DNA from: Nymphaea colorata
Taxonomy: Eukaryota; Streptophyta; Magnoliopsida; Nymphaeales; Nymphaeaceae
Reading direction: 5' to 3'
Assembly (NCBI RefSeq): GCF_008831285.2
Contig: NC_045142.1
Location: forward strand, 24,751,876-24,815,875
Length of the DNA stretch: 64,000 nt
Shown: piece after piece, positions 48,264-64,000 of the stretch
How positions within the stretch are numbered: the stretch's first letter is position 1
How the letters are laid out: each line of letters starts with the position of its first letter
Translations under genes and position numbers: made by a program
Notes under the pieces: generated by a model
Told to the model about the DNA's origin: nothing
The model's input: the letters and a program-made list of their open reading frames with translations, nothing else
Database searches by the model: none

Positions 48264-49584
48264 TCAATAGAAGGCGATACTATACAGCAGCTTTCGTCTA
48301 TGTTGTCTCTCAAATGCAGCAAGAATGTCATCAATCTTGTCCTCCCAAGAATCGACAGCCTCTAGCTGCAACATTTTCCATGATTACGACCATACATATA
48401 GGTCAGAAATTATAATGAGAAGTCACACAATAAACTAAAGCAATATCGTTGATATTGCTCACCTCTTGGCATAGGTCAAGTGCAAGCCTTCCACCTATAG
48501 CTGCCTCTTCATGGTTATCTTTCACATCCAAATTGATCACCAGAACAGGTTTCATGAGCAAACCATCACGGTTATGAAGATCTGTGCAGCATTGCATCGA
48601 TGAATTCAAAAGAGCACAAGGATTTGCCATAAGACTGATATGCCCAACTTTAAAAGGATAGTTTAACATTAAGTCCACTAATAATGAAGAGTAACACACC
48701 AACCTTCAAGAACCATATCAAACACCTTTTCCTCAAATGTCAACACTACATCGAAGGTACCATCGGAAGCATTTTCTTGCCAACGTTGAGGAGCTAACTT
48801 GACACTGGAATTCCTTCTAAGCATGGGCAGGATGCCATTGCGCTTGTATCTGTCCGAATGTATAGGAAATGGTATGCATTAATATAATATATTGTATGAT
48901 TTGCCTAACTAGACCAGTGGCTGCATTAAACTTTCAAACAATCACAATCAAAAGTGAAACAACATGATTGGATCTGTGTGTTCATTTAAAAAAACCGTGC
49001 GATTAAAATTCAAAAATTTAATAGATGCAGTACTTTGACATCACAAACCATCAAATATTTAAAGTTCAACTGAAACAGCCATCTCCATTAGAAACCAAAC
49101 TTTTGCAACATATTAAAACATGGAAGGCACAAAACAATGGTAATTATGTTTACAAAGCCAAGGAAGGGAAAAACACTAACAACACTATTTGCAGAGAAAA
49201 TAAACGAGAGAATATATAGTGGAGCCTAAACAAAAGCAAAATAAGTGGTTAATATTGCAATAAAAACCAGTCAAAGACAATCCTATGAAGATAGGTTATC
49301 AGGCAACCAACAGAAAAATGCAGTAATAAATTTGTAAGAGCATATTATCAATAAAGGGATTAGGGATACAATTCAGGGTCTTTGCGCCTCAGGTCATCAA
49401 ACATTTGCTTGTAAGGTGTCCCAAACTCATAGACATTTGGTTCCCTTAAAGAAGGTCCGGGAAGCTTCACGTGGGCCCCAGTTCCATATGAACAAACATC
49501 AAATCCTTCTCTTTTAAGGAGTGAATGAGCTTCCATGCTTCGGTTCTGGTTTGAAGAACAAACCATAGCATGTCTAAGCTTCAT
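48264..49584 (-). CDS. SSU72: SSU72 RNA polymerase II CTD Ser5 phosphatase, 4 coding exons
   Basis: A cysteine-based phosphatase that removes Ser5/Ser7 phosphate from the RNA polymerase II C-terminal domain and acts in 3'-end processing and termination; nuclear. Coding exons on the minus strand: 49584-49370, 48849-48704, 48581-48463, 48365-48264; phases join, about 193 aa (usual 190-200). The start MKLRHAMVCSSNQNRS is the family start and contains the CX5R active site (C9, R15). An in-frame ATG at 49596 is an alternative. Other blocks: YGTGAHVKLPGPSLREPN, FGTPYKQMFDDLRRKDPEL, VKLAPQRWQ, VLTFEEKVFD, NLDVKDNHEEAAIGGRLAL (general-acid Asp region), and the C-terminus RQHRRKLLYSIAFY. The exon carrying the start begins at 49605 after a TTTCAG acceptor, so a leader intron lies upstream. 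Confidence 0.94.
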
Positions 49585-50761
49585 TTTCTGTTGCATCGAC
49601 AATACCTGAAATTTTTGAGGCAAAAAATGGAAAAAAAATTAATATAAAAATTCACAATAACACGAAGAAGTGGAAGTGAACTTGCTCCTACCGTATCCTC
49701 CTGCCTTCCATGAGATACACGTTTCAAAGAAACCAACGAAACTTTCAGTCTTCTACTTGCGTAGACAAGAAAAACAATCTCTTAACATTGGTTTAATAGA
49801 CAATTACCTTACAAGAAAATGTTTCATGATTTAAGGATAGAAACCATGAATTGTATCATTTTACTGATAATATCCTATCACAGTTTTATTACTGCAATTG
49901 ATTGTTGGTTGCTTGCCTAATCAATTCTCTTCATATGATTGTGTTCATAGCTTTTTTCCCATTTGAACTTAGTATTTTTTAGGTCGACTAGATTTAATTG
50001 TAAATTTTTTAACACTAACGTTTTCTCTGGGAAAAGAGTGCACAACCCGTAGGCCTTCTACCTCCACGCGGCATTGCTCTGTCAGGCTTTCGCCCATTGC
50101 GTATCAATCAATTGTACCTTTGTTTAGGCTTCACTATGTTTCTTCTTTTTACTTTTCTCTACAAATATCATTTTTAGTTTTTCTCCCTTCTTTGTCTATG
50201 CAATCATCAGTATTATCATTTTTCTGCCTTTCATATCTTAAATATATTGCAGAAGTATAGTTGCTAATGGAAATGGCAACTCAATTGAACTTTAATTATT
50301 TGTGATTACAGAATTCTCCAACTATTCAATTTCTAAATTTCGATCACACGGTATGTTAAACGATTGTACGAATGCAATTTTTCGTTTCACTTTTGATTGT
50401 GAATTTTTTAAAGTTTATCACAACAATATGTTTAATCAAGCATATCATACAATACTTTTTTGAGAAACATATTCAGAGCAGTTTTGAAAATTAGTCATAG
50501 CATTTCCTATACATTCAAAATTTCAAACAAATACGAGCACAACGGTATCTTGTCCATGCTCAGAAGGAATTTCATTCCCTAGTTAGTACCTCAACATGAA
50601 CAAGAACATGGCTTTATGGAATCCTCGACATAGTGTTGGCGTTTGAGGAGATGTTTGATATGGTTGTCGAAAATAATCATGATGTTCTTCCTTTCATATG
50701 ACTAGTGGACCTAATACTAGACAACATAATTAGATGTTTGATCTTGCCCTTGGTTCCTTAG

Positions 50762-51240
50762 CTAAGGATGTCCAAGGAGTTGAGCCAACTGGAGCTCGAC
50801 TCGAACTCGCTTGGCTAAGCTTGACTTTCGCTCGAATAAATGAGTCGAGGTCAAGTTAAGACACAAACTCGTTTAAATAAATGAGTCGAGCTAGGCATGC
50901 TCCGCTCGGTTGAACTTGTTAAAGCTCATGTAAGTGCAAAAGTAAAAGAAGTTTCACCTAGTTGTCAAAAAAGAAGAAGTTTCTTCAATGGTTCTCCTTC
51001 TGACTAACAAAAAGAAGGTCCAAAGTTCAAGTTCCCATGTTTCCCTCGATGGAAAATACACTTGTTAATGAATTGGCTCCGCTAAGTTTGAGCCAAGGCT
51101 CAGCTTGAGCTTAACAACACTGAGTTCGAGTTACTAAGTTTGACCCGAGCCAAGATAAGCTCGAACTAGTCAACTCGAGCTTGAAATAAGGGTTTTGAGA
51201 CTCAAGCCGAGGTTGAGCTGACTCAACTCCCTATCCCTAG
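50762..51240. mobile_element. Fold-back repeat with CTAAGGATGTCC ends and GAGCTCGA-rich body
   Basis: The left end CTAAGGATGTCCAAGGAGTT pairs imperfectly with the right end (reverse complement CTAGGGATAGGGAGTTGAGT). The body is dense in ACTCGAGC/GAGCTCGA and GTTGAGC motifs. It resembles sequence at 63715-64000, and its ends resemble those at 20377-20758. No target duplication was found. Confidence 0.55.
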
Positions 51241-51310
51241 TTAGGTCTTTGATTCTCCTTCATGTCTATGTCAAAAAACAGAAAACAATTATCAGGAACT
51301 GATTTGCTCA

Positions 51311-51538
51311 ATATTGGCATGTTAGTCTTATGTGCAAGCCTATGTTTTTTTGAATTTGATGGTGCAATGCTATTTGGATCTACATTACCTTGAAGGTTTG
51401 CTTATGAAACTCATCCTAATGATCAATTTAGATGTGAAAGATAACTATGAAGAGGCAGCTATAGGTAGAAGACTTGCACTTGAACTATGCCAAGAGGTGA
51501 GCAATATCAACGACAATGTATTCCAGTGCTGAAACAAC
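51311..51538 (+). pseudogene. Inverted partial copy of SSU72 exon 3 with flanking intron sequence
   Basis: On the plus strand this matches SSU72 exon 3 (48463-48581, minus) at roughly 85-90% by eye. The match continues on both sides into intron: upstream the TAGTCTTATG..GCAA region, downstream GTGAGCAATATCAACGA past the donor. Because intron sequence is copied, it is a DNA-level duplication, not a processed copy. The exon acceptor is lost (GCACAG changed to ATTTGG) though the donor and the reading frame are preserved. It has no catalytic Cys exon and cannot encode SSU72. Confidence 0.88.
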
Positions 51539-52022
51539 AGATTGCATACCACAAATGTATCAAAAAAATTAAAAAAACAGATGTACCAAAAGAGACAGAT
51601 GAACAAAAAGAAAAAGAAACAGATGTACCGAAAGAAACAGACGAACCAAAAGAAAAAGGAAAAAAAAACAAAAATTAAAAAAACGAAACTAACATATATA
51701 GGAAGGAAGGAAGATCTAAAAACAGACAGAAAAATGACATTTTCCTGCTGCAAGAAGAAACCACGAAAGAAAATGAAGAGACGTCAGATTGCAACTCCAA
51801 ATCGAGGGAGATGTCCTCCCTATCCACGCTTCTTAAGAATGCATTAAACAGAAGTATAGATTTTATGAAAATAACAAATGCATTTAAGATGGACTGATAA
51901 TCAGAGCTAGACGGGGACTAGGCTGCACGTCGCCAATTCTCATATTGTTTCGTAATTCACTCAGAAAAGAAAACAGAGGTCAAACGAAAGAGGGAAAACA
52001 TTAAGCCATATCAAGTATTTAC

Positions 52023-52079
52023 CTCTTCCTCAGCTACGCGATTCAACAGATGCGAAATAGCCAAAAGTTCCGATGGTAC
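52023..52079 (-). other. SSU72: Probable untranslated internal leader exon of SSU72
   Basis: 57 bp between a TTTCAG acceptor and a GTAAAT donor on the minus strand. It is an exact multiple of three and open in the frame that continues into the SSU72 start exon, but it contains no ATG. A first exon probably lies upstream around 52130-52400, within the (CT)n-containing leader. Confidence 0.45.
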
Positions 52080-52260
52080 CTGAAACTACAGAGAGCAAAA
52101 CCAATCAGCGCCATTTTTGGTGACCCATTTGGGCGTTCCAAAAAGTGCCGAAGAGAGGAAGAGCGAAAGACAGAGAGAAGGATAAGCGCAGGCACAAAAA
52201 ACGTAAACGGATGTCATGCACCCATTCTTCCCTAAGTGAGCAACAGTAAAAGTAGGCAAC

Positions 52261-52287
52261 AGAGAGAGAGAGAGAGAAAGAGAGAGT
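52261..52287. repeat. (GA)n tract, SSU72 leader region
   Basis: AGAGAG run with one A interruption; on the SSU72 strand it is a CT tract in the probable 5' leader. Confidence 0.9.
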
Positions 52288-52446
52288 CTCCGTTCCATGC
52301 CTGAGGAGAGGGTGAAGAAGACGGTGCGCTGCTGAGAAGAGAATCCTGCAGTCACGATAGAAAAATGAAGAAGCTGAGAAGAGGACGAAGTCACAAGCTC
52401 GCCTGCGAGTACGAGCCCTACCTGTCAGGAAATTCTTAAAACGTAT

Positions 52447-52700
52447 AACTAAACGGACACTGGATATACAGTTTTAAGTGTATGGCACATAATTTTCTTT
52501 TTCCTCAAAAAGTCCCTCCACTATTAACTGTTTGTCAAACTCATGCCTTTTTGCTTTATTTTTATTTCCGATCACACCATTTCTTTTTTCGAGGTTCACC
52601 GAAACTCATCCTTCCCTTTACAAAGGATGATGCATGCCATTACAAAGGAGAGTGGGAAAATGGCCTTTGGGTTTTACACGGCGACAAAGTCTCTCTGATG
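52447..52700. repeat. Diverged tandem duplication, copy 1 (SSU72 upstream region)
   Basis: Matches 53022-53345 in the same orientation: GCACATAATTTTCTTTTTC, AAAGTCC(C/T)TC(C/T)ACTATTAA, GATGCATGCC, AAAATGGCCTT, GGTTTTACAC and AAAGTCTCTCT recur in order. Confidence 0.8.
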
Positions 52701-53021
52701 GTTTTCACAAATATTAAAAAAAAAATCCAAATCTGAATTACCCAGAGATTATAAAAGAATAAAAATGAGAAGAAATTTACAAAAACAATTTACAACAAAC
52801 AGCAGGTCTTGAATAAAAACATTAAAATAAATGAAAAAGCTACCAAGTTGCCCTTTTAAACTACTCTTGAAAAGTTTATGATATATTATGTATTTGTCAT
52901 GGCGTATTCTCATACTTACATTTTGTAAAGTTACCATGTCTGTACCTATATTTTTGTATCAGTACATGTACCCGTGTGACTGAGGAGAGAAAATTTCGTA
53001 ACATACAGCTCCCTTGGTAGA

Positions 53022-53345
53022 TGTATACTAACGCACATTAGATATACTTTTAACTGCACAGCACATAATTTTCTTTTTCAGAGATGATTTTCTTCAGAAA
53101 GTCCTCTACACTATTAAATTCATGTTTTTTTCTTGAGTTTTTATTTCTAAATTCATCATTTCCTTTTTTGGACGTTCACATCGTTTCATGTTTTTGCCAG
53201 TGGCTCGCAAGCGGCCTGTCGTTGGTTTGAATCTTGGAAAACGTTTTTCTCGTTGTCAAAGCTGATGCATGCCGCCAGGTGGAAAAATGGCCTTAGCATT
53301 TAGGTTTTACACTCCAAATCAGACGCCAAAGTCTCTCTTATTGAG
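53022..53345. repeat. Diverged tandem duplication, copy 2
   Basis: Second copy of the segment at 52447-52700, with an extra stretch around 53195-53265 (GTGGCTCGCAAGCGGCC region) absent from copy 1. No coding sequence is recognised in either. Confidence 0.8.
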
Positions 53346-54132
53346 GTGACCTTGCCGATCTGTTCTTCTCAGAATCGAATCGATTCGGCTCTGCTTAGTG
53401 GATCTAAGCGTCTAGAATCATGTTGATCACTTTTCCAGGGATTGAAACAGAGATTAGTCGTTGGGATGTTGAGTATCAGTTGGTGAAATCATATAAACTC
53501 GGGTTAGAAGGAGAAGGCAGTGACTTGTGTTTGATCCTGTTAATGCTGCAGCTGTTGCTGTTTATGAATTTCATTAATAGGCCCAACCGCATATTTCTCA
53601 TGGAGATATTTTCACAAGTAGTGCTGAAAGACAATTGGAATAATCTGAGATGAGAAGCACATTAATTGCTTGAATGATACAACTCATGTCCAACCAAAGG
53701 ATCCATGAGTGTAACAAAACCATGGGTATATCATAGCATTTAGTTGTGCCCACAAAAAGGAAGGGAGAAGGAGGGAGAAATTTCAATTTCTTGCTTGAAT
53801 CGTATGGCTGTATCCTTTTCTCCATTACCAACTTCTCAAAGTAAGCTGTTCACTAGTGAACAAATTCTTGATGGTCAAAACTGAAGATTTAGGTTTTGAC
53901 ATAACAATCTCACCCGGCGCCTGATGCACTGGTGCTTCCATAATTTATATTGAGAAAACACACAAAAGATGATCACGTCAACAAGGCCCGCTAAGACACA
54001 TGAAGATTGAATTGATACATATCATCAAACGGCAGCAAATTAACATTTTATCACAAAAGAAACAAGGGCAACTGGACAAAGGAAATATATCAGATTGCCC
54101 ACCACTGTATGAGCAGACTGTACAAAGAACAG
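53346..54132. other. Intergenic between SSU72 upstream region and kinesin-13A 3' end
   Basis: No gene recognised; it includes the probable 3' UTR of kinesin-13A (54132 leftwards). Confidence 0.5.
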
Positions 54133-60714
<6,582 letters not shown>

Positions 60715-61630
60715 GTGGCGCTGGGTTCGACGTTGGGGCGCCAATTTCAGCAGCACAAATCCACACTCTGAGGCATCCGAATTTAGAAAAAAGAGGAACA
60801 TAGAAAAATCAGAAATTACAACCTAACGATCTGAACCAACCAAAATCACAACCCATTGACCATGGCTTGTGCAAATTATGCCCATAAAAGAACACACGAT
60901 CCGTTCCCCCTCCGCATTCTTCAAAAGAAAAACCAAATAAAGAACAGCCCATTCCCCCGATCATAAACAAGCCCCCCATTGCCCCACGAACACCACAAAC
61001 GCCTCACTGCGCCATCCCAACAATCACAATAAACGATCCACGACCAAAAAGCAGTCCAAATTACATGAACAAAAGAAGATTAATGAGAAACAAACGACTT
61101 CCTACTTGCACGAAGATCGAGCGCGATGAGAACAGAAAACTCACGATTGCGAGAACGACGAATCAAGCGCCGCGCATCCCAAAATCACGAGGAATCAGAC
61201 GCGATCGAGAGATCCGGCCGGCGACCAGGCGCACGGGCGTCGTAGACAGCGACGGAGCTCCAGATCCGACTCGGGGAGGATCCCTTCCCGCTTCTCAGCC
61301 AATTCTTCCTCGGAGGCAACGAGATCGAAGAAAAGATCGCGGACTTACGGGCGAAGAAATACGAACGGGAGGAACGGACGCGACTCTCTCGCTTTCGGCT
61401 GAGGCTTCTCGAGATCTGAGACGCCCCCCGCCCGACCGACGCAGATCTGAGGGCGAGAGCCTCCACGAGAGAGCCCCTCTCTCTCTGAAGCAGAAGCAAG
61501 CAGGAGGAGAAAGAAGAAGAAGACGATGCCAGAATGGTGGGAGAAGGGAGGGGGAAGGCGAGAAGAGATGGAGAGAGAGAGAAACAGAGGGAGATGATGG
61601 CAAGGGCTGCACGCGTGAATACAACTCCGC
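60715..61630 (-). promoter_or_regulatory. Kinesin-13A 5' leader and promoter region
   Basis: GC-rich relative to the rest of the window from 61060 to 61620, with CT-rich stretches on the minus strand (about 61470-61600). A leader intron is plausible: a GTGAGTTTTC donor near 61145 and an acceptor near 60774 on the minus strand. The open frames of 109-202 aa here are products of composition. Confidence 0.45.
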
Positions 61631-64000
61631 GCTTTTGGTTAAAACACACTTCCGTTCCGTTTCAAAAAATTAATAATTTTTTTAAACATTTTCAAAAACA
61701 CATATATTTGCACGTTCTTTCTGCTTTTCTATCTGCAATTTATGTTTTTTGAGGAGGCTTTCTGAAAATTTATAAAGTGAACAAAGTCGAGTGGGTCCCT
61801 TTCCTCATGCTTTTCGGTGCGTTATCTGTTTTGAAATTTGAAACCAGGCCTGGATGTTAACGCACCTGGATCTGGACCCGATCCGATCCATTCTCAATGC
61901 ATGCCGAGCGGTAATTCGATGAAATTAATGCCCCTATTGAAGCTCAATATTTTCTATTTTTTATTGGTTAATAAATACTAATAATAAAAAAATACTAATA
62001 ATTTTAAAATTATTTATGTTATTATTATCTTAATTGGTGCCAGTCAAAAAAGGTTAATTGTGTTATTCACAAAATAGCTGGAAATTTTAATGGGTTATAA
62101 TTAAGTTTTCTATGAACATAGAATATTCACAAAATAGCTGGAAATTTGAATATTTATTTTTATTGAGATGTTAAATGCATGCGGCCGGCTGTCTTTTTTT
62201 TAAAATTCAAAAATAGATGTGACAGGAACGCACGCTCCTTTTCTTTTTCTTGAATGGCTGCGCTAGTCTTGTATTTTGACAAAATTGCCAAAAACTGTTA
62301 ATTGAAGTTTTTAAAAAAAAAAAATCAGAAAACACACTGCGCTTAGTTTTTTTATTTTGTAGAAATATTCATGTGATTTAAATTTGTACTCCTTGAAACC
62401 ACAAATTTTCCAAAAATAACCTCATCGTGTTTCGAACAACAAGAAAAAAGGTGAGGTCTGTTTTATTGATTCATTTTTAAGTAGTTTTTAAATTTTTGAA
62501 CTACCACCGTTTTCAATTAAAATTCTAGAATTGCCCTTTCTAAAAGGTGTTTATTTTCAAGAAAAATTAACTAAAAAAGAAAGAAAAACGCTTGTCAAGT
62601 AATAAATTATTATTAAAAAAGTTATAGTTTTATCAATAAAAATAAGTCATCAAATTCGAGTACTGCAACTTTCTCAATTGCAAAAAAGTTTATGAAAGTT
62701 CAGTCGGTAAGGCCAAATTAGATTTCTTATTCTAATTTTTTCTAGCCAGCATAAAAGACTCTATATTAAAAAAAAAAATTAACGGTTTATTAAAGGCTAC
62801 ACATGCAATTCATTGTGGAGATTCATGGATTTTGATGGTATTTACAAACGAAAATATTCAATCTAATTATCAATCAAGAATAATATTCAAATCATTTTCT
62901 TATTTTTTTAAAATAAAAGAATGGTGCCTTTCGTGTGTTTTGAAATGACTAAAATGCCCTTGGTATAAATGAAAACGCCTTTAAATGTTTTGGCCCTACA
63001 CTCAAAGCGCCCTACATTTTTTAGAGGATCCTCCAATTATCATAATTCAATATAATAAGATTATTTAGTTATTATAACCGACCCCATATGGTCGGAATAA
63101 AGCTCTTTAAAATCGAAGCTTTTTTCTTCTCTTTTTCTCGATTGAGCGAGTGATTTTGCTAATATTGAAATGTTACGCGCGGAACATTGTAAATATTTAA
63201 GAACAAGGAGGTTCGTTTTGGAAAACGGTGTGGGGCTTGTATGTCATTTTGACAAATCAAGGTGCCCTTTTGGTCTATGGTTGAGAAGTTCCAAGCCCTC
63301 GTGTGGCGATGACTGAACGAGGACGTCGCGCTTTCGTGGGAGTGGAAAACTTTAAATGACCGAATCACCCCTGCGGTTAGGTTACATTTTTTTTTTAATT
63401 GGTATTCTTTTAAAAAAAAAAAATTGGCCAATGTTTCGTACTCGAGGCCTCTTTGGGTGATGTAACAAACAACCTGAGCCCGGCTTGGGCACAATTAAAA
63501 TAAAAAAAATATTTTTTAAATATAAGATATTTTTTTTAATATAAAATATATTTTAGTAATAAGCGCTCCTTTTATGCTGCATCCAGGGCAGCTATTCTTT
63601 TTACTATTTCAAATTTGTTTGAGATGCAAAAGGATAGGGCCACAGGCTAACTTTCTAAGCAAAAAAAAAAAATACAACTTTATTGCATCTGAGAAAGTGG
63701 CTTTCAGTTCGGAAAGTAAGGGTGAACAAGAAGTCGAGCTACTCGTTAAAGTTCAGCTCGTGAACGAGTTCGAGTTGAGTCATTTGCTTAACAAGCTGAG
63801 CTCGAGTTCATGATTCGACTTGTTTAAATAATTGAGTTGAGTTTGAGCTCAACACGTAACTGTCGAGTCGAGCTCGAGCTTTAATCAAGTTTGTCGAGCC
63901 TTAATCCAGTCGAAATATTTAAACGAGTTTACGAGTTTGTTGAGTATTAATCGAGGTGAGCTCGAGCTCAACAAGTAACGATAAATATCAATTCTAATAG
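61631..64000. other. AT-rich intergenic sequence to the right edge
   Basis: No gene recognised in about 2.4 kb. A direct repeat TTCACAAAATAGCTGGAAATTT occurs at about 62069 and 62128. Many A/T homopolymers. The end is a clipped repetitive element (63715-64000). Confidence 0.55.
63715..64000. repeat. GAGCTCGAG-rich dispersed repeat, cut by the window edge
   Basis: Dense GAGTTCGAG, GAGCTCGAG, GTCGAGCC and AACGAGTT motifs, like the body of the fold-back element at 50762-51240 and short stretches at 18670-18800. The right end is outside the window. Confidence 0.6.

Larger units (their letters stand above)
49606..52022 (-). other. SSU72 leader intron (inferred), about 2.4 kb
   Basis: Bounded by a GTAAAT donor after the leader exon (ending at 52023) and a TTTCAG acceptor before 49605. 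It is AT-rich and contains a fold-back repeat (50762-51240) and an antisense-oriented partial copy of SSU72 exon 3 (51311-51538). Confidence 0.5.

Noticed and set aside
51332-51532. Separate small gene on the plus strand (66 aa)
   Set aside because: It is the inverted partial copy of SSU72 exon 3, running into copied intron sequence; it lacks the catalytic part.
61065-61673. 202-aa plus-strand frame over the kinesin-13A leader
   Set aside because: Arg/Glu-rich product of GC- and GA-rich leader DNA on the antisense strand, with no recognisable domain.

Overview
This is a nuclear plant (angiosperm) segment of about 64 kb. Seven protein-coding genes with spliced structures can be rebuilt exon by exon from GT..AG junctions and family motifs. 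The spaces between them and the longer introns hold AT-rich sequence, microsatellites, small inverted-repeat transposons (MITEs) and a decayed Ty1/copia fragment. The plant identity rests on plant-type proteins (COX5C, glucuronokinase, kinesin-13A, a BARD1/ROW1 with an extended PHD finger). I cannot place the species within angiosperms from sequence alone.

Layout: BARD1/ROW1-like gene (+, 648-7517); heparan-alpha-glucosaminide N-acetyltransferase-like membrane protein (+, 9666-18150); a TE-rich spacer with a copia remnant (18151-24123); F-actin capping protein alpha (+, 24124-31090); glucuronokinase (+, 34264-37486); COX5C with a leader intron (+, coding 42351-42542) and an inverted, frameshifted COX5C pseudogene (-, 44717-44910); SSU72 CTD phosphatase (-, coding 48264-49584, leader exon near 52023-52079); kinesin-13A (-, 54133-60714); then an AT-rich spacer to the right edge.

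The genes are unrelated housekeeping functions: DNA repair and chromatin, membrane acetyl transfer, actin capping, sugar-acid salvage for cell walls, respiration, transcription-cycle phosphatase, microtubule depolymerase. Nothing suggests that they form one pathway, and I see no convincing undescribed multi-gene system. The most interesting signals are structural: an antisense-oriented copy of SSU72 exon 3 inside SSU72's own leader intron, an inverted COX5C pseudogene next to its parent, an 80-bp tandem duplication that doubles the last splice acceptor of kinesin-13A, an old duplication in the SSU72 upstream region, and several MITEs with readable target-site duplications. All exon boundaries were called by eye from splice sites plus family similarity; no alignment or transcript data were available.
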